13,502 nucleotides of DNA from Planctomycetota bacterium (GCA_024278415.1 JAJRTI010000712.1:1-13502), one strand, 5' to 3'; counted from the stretch's first letter, positions 1 through 7,332 are shown. A program made the numbers and translations. The notes: generated from the letters alone by a model not told the origin.

Positions 1-1
1 C

Positions 2-214
2 ATCGGCACCCGGCCCATCGTCACTCAGGGCGCGGCCGCAGACCTGGTCGTGGAGGTGTACATCGAGGGGCTGGACCGGCCCTTGTATGGCGAGGACTTG
101 GAGGTGCAGTTTGTGCGCAAGCTGCGGGAGGAGATCGAGTTCGCCAGTGTGGACGCGCTCAAGGCGCGCATGGCAGAGGACCGGCGCATCATGCTCGCCG
201 AACTCGGCGCGTAG
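2..214 (+). CDS. ribF: Bifunctional riboflavin kinase/FMN adenylyltransferase, C-terminal end (partial)
   Basis: These are the last 70 residues of a protein whose start lies left of the window. The fragment opens with IGTRPIV and continues with a VEVYIEGLDRPLYGEDLEV stretch and a KLREEIEF motif, followed by an 'S-x-D-A-L-K-A-x-(8)-D' tail. This order (GTRP, then LYG, then F-x-x-x-LR-x-E-x-x-F) is characteristic of the C-terminal flavokinase domain of RibF. That domain phosphorylates riboflavin to FMN, and the N-terminal domain, not visible here, adenylates FMN to FAD. The enzyme acts in the cytoplasm. The reading frame is clean and ends at TAG (212-214). A short perfect hairpin begins 24 bases after the stop. 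Identification rests on motif recognition by eye and is quite secure for the domain. The bifunctional nature is inferred from the usual bacterial form. Confidence 0.85.
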   Translation: MGTRPIVTQGAAADLVVEVYIEGLDRPLYGEDLEVQFVRKLREEIEFASVDALKARMAEDRRIMLAELGA

Positions 215-238
215 CAGCGTGAGTGGGGCCAGGAGTGG

Positions 239-257
239 CGCAGATTTCCAATCTGCG
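239..257. repeat. Short perfect hairpin repeat (8-bp stem)
   Basis: CGCAGATT (239-246) and AATCTGCG (250-257) are exact reverse complements around a 3-base loop. No T-run follows, so it is not a classical intrinsic terminator. Similar 'GCAGATT-TCC-AATCTGC' hairpins are a repetitive extragenic type in genomes of this kind. Family membership is from memory. Confidence 0.6.
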
Positions 258-355
258 AAGCCGACCGCAGGGCGACCCTCTGCTCGCATGGGCCTCCCTC
301 GCGCGGCCTGTGGCCGTAAGCAATGGAGCCACGCCGCTTCCCGCGCAATGCGGAA

Positions 356-454
356 AACACAGATATGCGCAGATACCCACAGATCACGCAGATGAAACCT
401 GCCGCCACCGCTTCCGATCTGCGCGACCTCTGGGTATCTGCGGGCATCTGTGTC
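356..454. repeat. Large imperfect inverted repeat (38-bp arms, 23-base loop)
   Basis: The left arm (356-393) and right arm (417-454) are reverse complements at 31 of 38 positions, separated by a 23-base loop. The arms are built from repeated 'CAGAT' and 'ATCTGCG' words and form a long cruciform or hairpin. Repeated 'CATCCGTGG' words continue to about 530. The structure lies in non-coding DNA between ribF and a gene remnant. It fits a repetitive extragenic palindrome, so open frames crossing it should not be taken as genes. Confidence 0.75.
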
Positions 455-540
455 GTGTCTGCGCTTTTCGAGACCGCGGGGCCAGAGGTCCGAGTTCTGC
501 ATCCGTGGATCTTGCTAACATCCGTGGGACTTGTCGAATG

Positions 541-814
541 GGCCGGAAGGGGTGGGGCAGGTTGCCTTTTCCACGGCGTGGACCACAGCTACGAGCCCGA
601 CTTCCTGGTGCGGCTGACGAACGGCCTGACGGTTCTGCTGGAGATCAAGGGCTTCGAAAACAACCAGGACCGAGCGAAGCACGACGCCGCGCGGCGCTGG
701 GCCAAGGCCGTGAACAACTGGGGCCAACTCGGCCAGTGGGCGTTCCACGTGTGCAAGAACCCTCAGGTGCTGGGCAAGGAGCTGGAGCACTTGGCGATGC
801 CGCGGGAGGCGTAG
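541..814 (+). pseudogene. C-terminal remnant of a type III-like restriction endonuclease (Res subunit)
   Basis: From about 575 the frame encodes GVDHSYEPDFLVRLTNG, then a 'VLLEIKGF' segment, then 'KHDAARRWAKAVNNWG' and 'WAFHVCKNPQVLGKELEHL', ending at TAG (812-814). The PDF...(E)xK spacing (P-D-F, then L-L-E-I-K) is the PD-(D/E)xK nuclease signature seen at the C-terminus of large DEAD-box restriction proteins. Such proteins are usually around 900-1000 residues, and only about 80 recognisable residues survive here. Upstream, the open frame runs back into hairpin repeat DNA without any helicase motifs. A 'RLPFP' stretch just before 575 lies in a neighbouring frame, which suggests an old frameshift. 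I read this as a decayed 3' fragment. Expression is unlikely. Confidence 0.65.
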
Positions 815-858
815 GGGGGGGAAGGGGCAGAGGTCTGCATCCGTTGGGCTTGGTGTCC

Positions 859-907
859 GGGGACACGATGCGATCCCGCCTTCGGCGGACTTGCGCATCG
901 CGTCCCC
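859..907. repeat. Nested palindrome upstream of the kinase operon promoter
   Basis: GGGGACACGATGCG (859-872) pairs with CGCATCGCGTCCCC (894-907) at 13 of 14 positions. Inside lies a second perfect hairpin, CCGCC (876-880), TTC loop, GGCGG (884-888). The whole structure ends 7 bases before the -35 box of the operon promoter. It looks like a repetitive extragenic palindrome. A regulatory role is possible only because of its position. Confidence 0.65.
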
Positions 908-914
908 GCCCGCG

Positions 915-943
915 TTGCGCACCGCGCGGGGCTGTGGTACAAT
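915..943 (+). promoter_or_regulatory. Sigma-70-type promoter of the kinase operon
   Basis: A -35-like TTGCGC (915-920) and a -10-like TACAAT (938-943) are separated by exactly 17 bases, and TGG directly before the -10 gives an extended -10 (TGn). The predicted transcript starts near 950, leaving a leader of about 80 bases before the ATG at 1029. That leader contains a tiny open frame at 964-978 with a GGGGA ribosome-site-like sequence 5 bases upstream. No other promoter of similar quality was noticed before the operon genes, which are all closely spaced. Confidence 0.6.
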
Positions 944-1028
944 CGCGCCAAATCGGGGAAACGATGGCCTACCCATAGGGTTGCGCCAGTTCGTCGATGG
1001 CGCGCCTGTCCCACCCACGTTGCTCACA

Positions 1029-3215
1029 ATGGCTGAAGCTGCCAGACACGCGAATACGCACGGTTTCGAGTTGAAGGGGTACGAGGTTCTGGGCGCGATG
1101 GAAGGGGGGATGTCCGTCGTGTACAAAGTGCGGCACGTTCCGACCGGACGGATCATGGCCGCGAAGACGCTGAAGCTCGAATTCAGCCAAGACGCGCAGG
1201 CCGTCGAACGCTTCCATCGGGAGGGGGTCGTTACCCGCAGCTTGCAGCATCGCAACATTATCCGCGTGATCCACCACGACTGCATCCTCACGCGCCATCG
1301 TACGGGCCGGCACTTCTTCATCATGGAGTTCATCGACGGAGTCAATTTGCAGTGCCTGGTCGAGCAGCGCGGGCCTATGCCGCGGGAGGAGATCGCGGGG
1401 ATCGTCTCGCAAGTGTGCGATGCGCTGAACTACGCACACTCCTTTGCACACCAACCGGTCATCCACCGGGATCTCAAGTCGAGCAACGTTCTCGTCGAGC
1501 ACGGCACGGGCCGGGTGGTGCTGACCGACTTTGGGATCGCACAACGGATCGACGGGCCCGATTTCGAGACGCACCTGATCGGCACCGCGGAGTACATGTC
1601 GCCGGAGCACGCCCAAGGCAAGCCGACTGACGAGCGCTCGGATCTCTACTCGCTGGGCGTGATCATGTACGAGATGGCGACCGGGCAGTTGCCGTTCCGG
1701 CCATCCACACCCGGCCCGCACGCGGCCAGAGAGGTGCTGGCGAAGCATTGCTCGGAGCGGCCCCTGCCCCCGCGGGAGGTGAACCCGCACGTGTCGCCGT
1801 CGCTCGACGCGATGATCATGCTGCTGCTGGAGAAGGATCCCGCCAAGCGCTACCAGAGCGCAGGCGTGCTCAAGGCCCACCTCACGCAACAGTGGACAAC
1901 CGAGACGGGGTTCGTGCCGTACGAGATGTTGCGGCGTGAGGCACGCAAGCGTATGCGCGGGCCCATGGCCGTCATGGCGCTCATGGCGCCGCTGTGTCTG
2001 GTGCTGGGCGTGGCCGGGTATTTGGGGGGCGCGGAACTGTGGGCGCGCCACCAAGCAGGGAAGCTGGAGGACCGCGCCGGGGCCGCGTACCGCGAGGGCA
2101 ACTGGGACGAGGCCGCGCGGCTGTTGCGGGAGGCCCATGCTGAAGCGCCGTCCCGCCAGCGCGAGTTGTTCATGCGCCGCGCGGAGGGCCAGGTGCGGCT
2201 CATGGCCGGGTTGGACAAGTTGGATGAGGGCCAGACGGAGTTGGCGCTGGTGGACTTGCGCCAAAGCGTGGAGGAACTGGGCAACGCGCAGAGCCGCCGC
2301 GCGCTCGCGAAGGCCGAGGCCGTGGCGAAGCACGAGAAGCTGATGCGCACCGGGGACCAGGCGATGATCGACGGCCAACTCGATGACGCGGTGGAGGCCT
2401 ACCGGCAGGCTTTGCGCGTGCGCGAGTCGCCGCGCACGCAGCAGCGCCTGAATCTCGCGCTCGCGCGGCAGCTCGAAGCCAAGGCGAAGCAAGCCGCGGC
2501 GAAGAAGGACTGGAAGGCCGCGCTGGCCGCGTACGAGCAGGCCGCACAACTCGACCCGACCGCGCGCGTGCAAGAGGAGATCGCGCGCATCAAGGCGCGG
2601 GTGAACTTGGGCATGATGCTCAAAGTGGCGGAGACCGCGTACGGCGCGGGCATGCGGGACGAGGCCCTGCGCGTGCTCGAAGATTTGTTGGAGCGGCAGC
2701 CGAGCCGGGAGGCGAAGGAACTGCACGACAAGGTGCTGGTTGAGAAGCTGCTGTCCGAAGGCGACGGCCATGAGCAGGCCGGGGAGTGGGACCTGGCCGT
2801 GGCCGCCTACCGCCGCGCCGCGCGGTTGGTCGATTCGCCTGATGCGGCCAAGAAACTGAATCGCGCACAGGCTATGCGCTATGCCGCCCAGGGCGACGCC
2901 CAGGCGAAGCTGGGCGCGTGGCAAGAGGCCGCGAAACGTTACGCTCGCGCGCTGGGCTTCGCGGACATCAAGGAGATACAAGACAAGCTGGACCGCGCGC
3001 AGGCAGAGACGGACTACGAACGTTTCGCGGCCAAGGCCAAAGCAGCGGCCGGCGACAGCGATGCGGCCCTTGCCTTCTGGGTCGCCGCTCAGGAGGCAAA
3101 GGCCAGCGAAGAGGCCGCGCGCGAGATCAAGCGATTGAGGGCCGCAAAGTGGCTTCAGATCGGAAACGCCTGCCAAGCGCGCGGGGACTGGCAGGGCGCA
3201 GTGGCTGCGTATTAA
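1029..3215 (+). CDS. Membrane Ser/Thr protein kinase with TPR-like array, ended by an in-frame TAA
   Basis: Eukaryotic-type (Hanks) kinase. From the ATG at 1029 the glycine-rich loop is around residues 22-30, the ATP lysine is K46 (MAAKTL), the catalytic loop is H146-R147-D148-L-K, the metal-binding motif is D167-F-G, and the activation segment ends at S191-P-E. A basic stretch precedes one membrane segment at about 313-334, so the rest should lie outside the cytoplasm. That rest is a chain of about 60-residue TPR-like units with a 'GxWxxAxxxYxxAxxL' core. The frame stops at TAA (3213-3215, codon 729), in the ninth unit, and resumes in the same frame directly after. The start is uncertain: the open frame extends upstream to 891, but the predicted promoter lies inside that extension, and no clear ribosome site precedes 1029. 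TTG at 981 is an alternative. As first gene of the operon it is the likely signal input, and its substrates are unknown. Confidence 0.85.
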   Translation: MAEAARHANTHGFELKGYEVLGAMEGGMSVVYKVRHVPTGRIMAAKTLKLEFSQDAQAVERFHREGVVTRSLQHRNIIRVIHHDCILTRHRTGRHFFIMEFIDGVNLQCLVEQRGPMPREEIAGIVSQVCDALNYAHSFAHQPVIHRDLKSSNVLVEHGTGRVVLTDFGIAQRIDGPDFETHLIGTAEYMSPEHAQGKPTDERSDLYSLGVIMYEMATGQLPFRPSTPGPHAAREVLAKHCSERPLPPREVNPHVSPSLDAMIMLLLEKDPAKRYQSAGVLKAHLTQQWTTETGFVPYEMLRREARKRMRGPMAVMALMAPLCLVLGVAGYLGGAELWARHQAGKLEDRAGAAYREGNWDEAARLLREAHAEAPSRQRELFMRRAEGQVRLMAGLDKLDEGQTELALVDLRQSVEELGNAQSRRALAKAEAVAKHEKLMRTGDQAMIDGQLDDAVEAYRQALRVRESPRTQQRLNLALARQLEAKAKQAAAKKDWKAALAAYEQAAQLDPTARVQEEIARIKARVNLGMMLKVAETAYGAGMRDEALRVLEDLLERQPSREAKELHDKVLVEKLLSEGDGHEQAGEWDLAVAAYRRAARLVDSPDAAKKLNRAQAMRYAAQGDAQAKLGAWQEAAKRYARALGFADIKEIQDKLDRAQAETDYERFAAKAKAAAGDSDAALAFWVAAQEAKASEEAAREIKRLRAAKWLQIGNACQARGDWQGAVAAY

Positions 3216-3218
3216 AAG

Positions 3219-4139
3219 TTGGCCGCGCTCGACGGGAGCCGCGAACACCAGCAACTGCTCGCGGCCGCGAAAACGGAGCTGGCTTACGCCGCGGCGTTTG
3301 CACGCGGCAAACAGGCCGCGGAGGCCGGCGAGTGGGAGGATGCGTGCCTGGCCTTCGAAGCCGCCCGCCAGGCGAAGAAGACGCCCGAGGTGGACGCGCA
3401 GTTGGTGCGCTGCGGGTACGAGAAGCACATGGCCGCGGGCCGGGCGCTCGCCGAGGAGCGGAAATGGTCCGACGCGGTTGCGGCCTTCAAGGCGGCGCGG
3501 CGCTTGAAGCCCACTGAGGAGTCCGATCTGGCGCTCGCCGACGCGGAGGCCAACTTGGGGTATGAGACCGCGTACCACTCCGGGGTCAAGGCTCTCGAAC
3601 AAGAAAACTGGGCCGGGGCCGTGACAAACTTCCAAGATGCGCTAAAATACAGGTCCACGCCGGAAGTGGCTGAGAAGCTTGAGCTGAGCAAGCAGAAGCT
3701 TCTCATGGCCTTCGGCAGGGCTCAGGAAGATTCGGGTGATTGGGCTCGCGCATTGGAGTATTACGGCGCGGCTAAGCACCTGAACGGCGGCCCGGAAGCC
3801 GATGCGGCTCTCGCGCGGGTCACTTACTACAAGCTCTTTTCCAAAGCCCAGTCCGAGCGCGAGGCCGGGCGCCTTGCTGACGCGAACATGACGTTCGCGG
3901 CCGCGGCCAAGCTGCTCGCGCAGAAGGGCCGCGGACTCGGCGGCCCTCTGGCGAACCCCGCCGGCCACGAGGACGCCGCGACGCTGTTCGGCGCGGCATT
4001 CATTGAGGCCGTGGAATGCGAACAGCAGAAGAAGTTCGCGCCGGCTATCCAGGCGTACAGGCGCGCACAGAGCCACGCAGTGGACAAGGGCTTGCTCAAG
4101 AGCCGAATCGAGCGTTGTGTCCAGGAACTGATTCGTTAA
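3219..4139 (+). CDS. TPR-like continuation of the upstream kinase, separated from it by the TAA
   Basis: This 306-residue frame is in phase with the kinase gene and carries no initiation signal of its own. It opens with TTG one codon after the TAA, and the first in-frame ATG is far inside the repeat array (near 3429). Its first residues (LAALDGSREHQ) complete the repeat unit cut at 3213, and six more units follow (cores EWEDACLAF, KWSDAVAAF, NWAGAVTNF, DWARALEYY, RLADANMTF, KFAPAIQAY). Read through, kinase and continuation form one protein of about 1036 codons with some 15 repeat units. It ends at TAA (4137-4139), 23 bases before the next start. I regard it as the 3' part of the kinase gene, reached by readthrough or left silent after a nonsense mutation. 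A separately translated protein is less likely. Composition and codon use match the upstream part. Confidence 0.6.
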   Translation: MAALDGSREHQQLLAAAKTELAYAAAFARGKQAAEAGEWEDACLAFEAARQAKKTPEVDAQLVRCGYEKHMAAGRALAEERKWSDAVAAFKAARRLKPTEESDLALADAEANLGYETAYHSGVKALEQENWAGAVTNFQDALKYRSTPEVAEKLELSKQKLLMAFGRAQEDSGDWARALEYYGAAKHLNGGPEADAALARVTYYKLFSKAQSEREAGRLADANMTFAAAAKLLAQKGRGLGGPLANPAGHEDAATLFGAAFIEAVECEQQKKFAPAIQAYRRAQSHAVDKGLLKSRIERCVQELIR

Positions 4140-4150
4140 GTCAGGAAGGC

Positions 4151-4154
4151 GGAG
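4151..4154 (+). promoter_or_regulatory. Ribosome binding site fixing the start at 4163
   Basis: GGAG at 4151-4154 lies 8 bases before ATG 4163, within an AGGAAGGCGGAG purine run. This supports initiation at the signal-peptide ATG over the internal GTG at 4247. Confidence 0.6.
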
Positions 4155-4162
4155 TGCCTACC

Positions 4163-4240
4163 ATGCGACGGTCTCAAACCACCAGCCTCCTCGCTGCATG
4201 CGTATTGTTTGTCAGCGCCGCGGTCGCTGCGGAGCCGTAG
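4163..4240 (+). pseudogene. Signal-peptide exon-like start of the VWA/TPR protein, cut off by an in-frame TAG
   Basis: Twenty-five codons from a well-placed ATG encode a textbook signal peptide: basic MRRSQ, a hydrophobic core LLAACVLFVSA, then an A-x-A-type cleavage region (AAVAAEP). TAG follows at 4238-4240, and the same frame then continues through KKVALKVLGV into the VWA protein. The signal peptide therefore belongs to the downstream gene, and the complete reading unit is 4163-6427 with TAG as codon 26. If the TAG stops translation, only this short peptide is made. A CAG, GAG or AAG codon at this place would restore an ordinary exported protein. Confidence 0.6.
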
Positions 4241-4246
4241 AAGAAA

Positions 4247-6427
4247 GTGGCCCTGAAAGTGCTCGGAGTTGATGCGAGCCAGTTTCCTGAGGTGTCGGTC
4301 GACGTGCAGCCCCTCGCGGAGGACGGGCAGCCGTTGGTGGACCTCTCGGCGAGCCAGGTGCGCGTGATCGAGGATGGCGTGGAAATGGCCGGGGCGAAGG
4401 TTCGCGTGCAGCGGCTCTCGGCCTTGAGCGGGCAGGCGACCGCGCACATGAGTGTCATCATCGCCATTGTGCACGCTCGTGGCTTGGACCGGCAGGCTGT
4501 GGGCACTGCGCTGTCGGGGCTGACCAAGCGGCTCGGCGAGGGCGTGGAGGCGTGCGTGGTAATCCAGAAGTCCAAGGGCGCGGACAAGGGGGTGGAACGG
4601 CTGGGCGTCTTGCGGCCCAGAGGGATGATATGGCAGAAATTTACAGACGTGAAGGAACTCGTGGCGCCGGCGTGCCAGGATTACGAGTTGGCGCGCACGT
4701 CGCTGCTGTACGAGGTGCTCATGTTCGCGCTGTCGATCGAGCGCGATGATTTCGCGCCGGTTATCGTTGTGAGCGACGGGTTCGACGACGGGAGCCGCTT
4801 CGCGATGCAGCAGGTGATTGACAAGGCGCGAGAGACGGGGCGCCCGGTGTTCTGTGTGGGCATCAAGACGGGCGTGTTGAGGAAGCGTTATGAGCCGGCG
4901 CCGCTTATTGCGATTGCCCGGCACACCGGCGGCAAGTTCTACGTCACGGATGGGGAGGCGCCCATGACGTGGCTTTACGACGACTTGGAGGCGTTTCGTC
5001 GCAGCCAATACCGCATTTCCTATCAGTCCACGAACGCAGATCCAGACCGACAGACTCGGCAAGTCGTGATCCATATCGCCGCGCCAGGCTACCAGCCAGC
5101 CGCGGCGTCCGTGCCAATCGAGGCTCCGCGGGCGAAGATCCTTGCGGAGCAATTGCGCCGGGCGAGGACCCGCCTCGACGCGCTGACGTCCGGCGCGGCC
5201 GCGCACCTCATGGACGGCGGCGCAGCGCTTCGGGAGGCGAACGTGAAGATCATCGAAGGCGCTCAGTGGAGTTCGAATGGAAAGCTCGACGAGGCCGCGA
5301 AACGGTTTGACGCGGCGCGGGAAGCCATTGGACGGGCCCGGCAGGCCGCGCAGGAGGCCTTGGCTGCCGTGGCCAAGACGAACGCGTCCGACGAGGAGGC
5401 CGTGGACGGCGACGTTCGACAAGCCATCGAGGTGGCCGAGAAGCAGCGGAAGAGCGCGGCAGAGATCCAAGCGTCCGCGGCCAGCGTGGAGCGCAATTTG
5501 GATCGCCACGTGACCGCGCTCATGGTGCGCAGGCTCGTGGCGAAGCGCGAGGAGATCAAGCTGGACTCGCCGGAGCTGGCCGCCGTGCTGGAGGCCGTCG
5601 CCAAGCAGCGGGCCGAGATGAAGCCCGAGGTGTATGCCGATGTGCATCGCCGGCTTTCGAGCTTGCTCATGGGCCACGCGATCAGACTATTCGAGCAAGG
5701 CCAGTTTGACGCGGCCGGGGATGTGTGCCAGCAGGTGCTGGCCGTGCTGCCAGACGACGTGCCTGGGACGACGAACGCCGATGCGCACACCTTGCTCGGG
5801 CAGTGCCTGGAGGAGCAGGCGCTTTATGCTAAGGCGGAGAAGCAGTACCGCGAAGCCATCCAGCGGCAACCGCAGAATGCGTTGGCCCGGTTGGGGCTGG
5901 CGCGCACGCTGCGCAAGCTGAAGCGGCCGGCGGATGCGCTGCGCGAAGCGAAGGCCGCGGCCGGACTCGACCCGCAGAATGCAGACACGCAGAAACTGAT
6001 CGGGGAACTCGCATACGAGAGCGGGGACTATGAGGCCGCGGCCAAGTACATGGCGCTTGCCGTTCGCGCGCATCCGTCCTTGCGCGTGCCATTGGCCGAC
6101 TGCTACGAGCGGTTGAAGAAGGCCGACCGGGCGATCGAGGTGTACCGCAACTTGCTTGCCGATGGCGCGGGGACGCCGCGGGACCATGCGCGGTTCGTTT
6201 GCCTGTTGTGGCAGACGGGCAGGAACGAGAAGCCGGAAGAGCTGGTGAAGCATTGCCGCCTCGCGCTGCAAAGCGATGAGTTGACCGACGCGGAGCGGGC
6301 GCGGACCTTGAACGTGCTTGGCATTTGCCTGTACAATCTTGGCGCGTGGGACGAAGGGGTGCGAGACTGTGCCGCAGCCGTGAAGCTCGCGCCTGAGCTT
6401 GGCCAAGACCACCCTGTGTTGCGCTGA
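4247..6427 (+). CDS. VWA-like domain protein with C-terminal TPRs (secreted if the TAG is read through)
   Basis: The N-terminus (VSVDVQPLAEDGQPLVDLSASQ to about residue 45) resembles the lead-in of the 'VWFA-related' domains common in Acidobacteria-type proteins. A VWA-like fold follows. Numbered from the signal-peptide ATG, the MIDAS threonine region (ARTSLLYEV, T179) and the aspartate of VIVVSDGFDDGS (D205) are kept. However, the first motif, normally DxSxS, reads VHARG (103-107), so metal binding is probably lost. An alanine-rich helical, coiled-coil-like stretch comes next, then TPRs in the last 250 residues (for example YAKAEKQYREAIQRQP and ALRE-AKAAAGLDPQN). The GTG at 4247 lies 6 bases after the TAG and could serve reinitiation, giving a cytoplasmic form. 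The gene ends at TGA, 27 bases before the FHA gene. It is a likely protein-interaction partner of the kinase ectodomain, by context only. Confidence 0.75.
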   Translation: MALKVLGVDASQFPEVSVDVQPLAEDGQPLVDLSASQVRVIEDGVEMAGAKVRVQRLSALSGQATAHMSVIIAIVHARGLDRQAVGTALSGLTKRLGEGVEACVVIQKSKGADKGVERLGVLRPRGMIWQKFTDVKELVAPACQDYELARTSLLYEVLMFALSIERDDFAPVIVVSDGFDDGSRFAMQQVIDKARETGRPVFCVGIKTGVLRKRYEPAPLIAIARHTGGKFYVTDGEAPMTWLYDDLEAFRRSQYRISYQSTNADPDRQTRQVVIHIAAPGYQPAAASVPIEAPRAKILAEQLRRARTRLDALTSGAAAHLMDGGAALREANVKIIEGAQWSSNGKLDEAAKRFDAAREAIGRARQAAQEALAAVAKTNASDEEAVDGDVRQAIEVAEKQRKSAAEIQASAASVERNLDRHVTALMVRRLVAKREEIKLDSPELAAVLEAVAKQRAEMKPEVYADVHRRLSSLLMGHAIRLFEQGQFDAAGDVCQQVLAVLPDDVPGTTNADAHTLLGQCLEEQALYAKAEKQYREAIQRQPQNALARLGLARTLRKLKRPADALREAKAAAGLDPQNADTQKLIGELAYESGDYEAAAKYMALAVRAHPSLRVPLADCYERLKKADRAIEVYRNLLADGAGTPRDHARFVCLLWQTGRNEKPEELVKHCRLALQSDELTDAERARTLNVLGICLYNLGAWDEGVRDCAAAVKLAPELGQDHPVLR

Positions 6428-6454
6428 CCGTCAAGAACTGAGGAGAGATCTGTT

Positions 6455-7312
6455 ATGGCGACCCACCTCGTGCGATTGCTGGCGTTGTCGCAGATGCACG
6501 TGGCCGCGGGCCCGGGCCCTGACGTGATGACCGTGCTGACGGTCGCGTCGTGCGTGCTTGGCGTGCTGCTGCTCGTGGTCACGCTCATGATCGCGGCATG
6601 GCTCTACAAAGACTGCAAGGCGCGCGGAGTGTCGCCGACGCTGTGGACCTTGCTGGGGGCCATCCCCATCGTCAATTTCGTGGCGCTGTTTGTGTACATG
6701 TTTTCTGAGGGCGGCGCCGGCGCGGTTTGCGAGAAGCATGGCCAACCCCTTGCGCCTGGGCAAGACAAATGCCTCATGTGCGTGCAAGAGGAGATGATGG
6801 CCCAGCAGCAGGCTTTGGTCGAAGATATGCGCGCGGAGCAAGAGGCCGCGCTTGAGGGCTCCGCAGCCGCCCCCGCGGAAGCGCCGGCGCCCGGCAGCTC
6901 CCACGACCGCCGCGCAACCGCGCCGATCGCGATGGCGCCCTCTACGGTGATCTCGCTCCAGCAGCTCGGCGGCCCCCGACACGGAGTGACCACGACGCTC
7001 ACCACGCGCAACCCCTTTGGCCAGCGTATCCGCAACACGATCGGCCGAGATCCGAACTGTGATCTGCCCCTGGCGGACGACGACAACGCGTCCTCGCAGC
7101 ACTGCACCATCAGCGAAGACGAAGCCGGCAACTTCTATGTCGCCGACCTGGATTCGCTGAACGGCACCATGGTGATCCGCAACGGCCAGGAGACGAAGGT
7201 GCAGTCGGGCCGCCACGTTATCGAGGATGGCGACATCCTGCGGATCGGCGGCAGCGAGTTTCGGGTGATTATCACTCGCCCGCCGAAAGCCGCGTCTGAC
7301 ACTCAGGCTTAG
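6455..7312 (+). CDS. Membrane protein with zinc-ribbon-like motif and C-terminal FHA domain
   Basis: The product has 285 residues, starting at ATG with AGGAG 9 bases upstream. Two hydrophobic segments (about 24-50 and 61-82) are joined by a basic YKDCKARG loop. A C92-x2-H95-x10-C106-x2-C109 cluster follows and could bind zinc. A glutamate- and glutamine-rich helix and an alanine/proline linker (about 112-160) lead into an FHA domain with its hallmark residues: G197-R198, S213-S-x-H216 and N236-G-T238. FHA domains bind phosphothreonine, so this protein is a natural reader of the kinase encoded upstream. Two membrane spans place both ends on one side. The FHA should be cytoplasmic to meet its ligand, though the basic inter-helix loop argues weakly for the opposite. 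It sits mid-operon, 20 bases before the phosphatase gene. Confidence 0.88.
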   Translation: MATHLVRLLALSQMHVAAGPGPDVMTVLTVASCVLGVLLLVVTLMIAAWLYKDCKARGVSPTLWTLLGAIPIVNFVALFVYMFSEGGAGAVCEKHGQPLAPGQDKCLMCVQEEMMAQQQALVEDMRAEQEAALEGSAAAPAEAPAPGSSHDRRATAPIAMAPSTVISLQQLGGPRHGVTTTLTTRNPFGQRIRNTIGRDPNCDLPLADDDNASSQHCTISEDEAGNFYVADLDSLNGTMVIRNGQETKVQSGRHVIEDGDILRIGGSEFRVIITRPPKAASDTQA

Positions 7313-7332
7313 ACCCGTTCCGATTCCGCCGA

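Noticed and set aside
356..454. CRISPR-like array
   Set aside because: There are only two arms in inverted orientation and no regularly spaced direct repeats.
223..978. 251-codon + strand open frame across the hairpin repeats
   Set aside because: It runs through inverted repeats, the restriction remnant in another frame and the operon promoter. It has no conserved content.
891..1028. Longer kinase N-terminus from 891
   Set aside because: The -35/-10 promoter and part of a palindrome lie within it, and the residues show no domain.
969..3635. 888-codon open frame on the - strand opposite the kinase
   Set aside because: It is a shadow of GC-rich codon use. The translation is Arg/Leu/His-rich without recognisable motifs, while the + strand carries all kinase motifs and TPR-like repeats.
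4136..5677. 513-codon open frame on the - strand opposite the VWA/TPR gene
   Set aside because: Same antisense effect: no motifs, no ribosome site, and low-complexity Arg/His/Leu composition.
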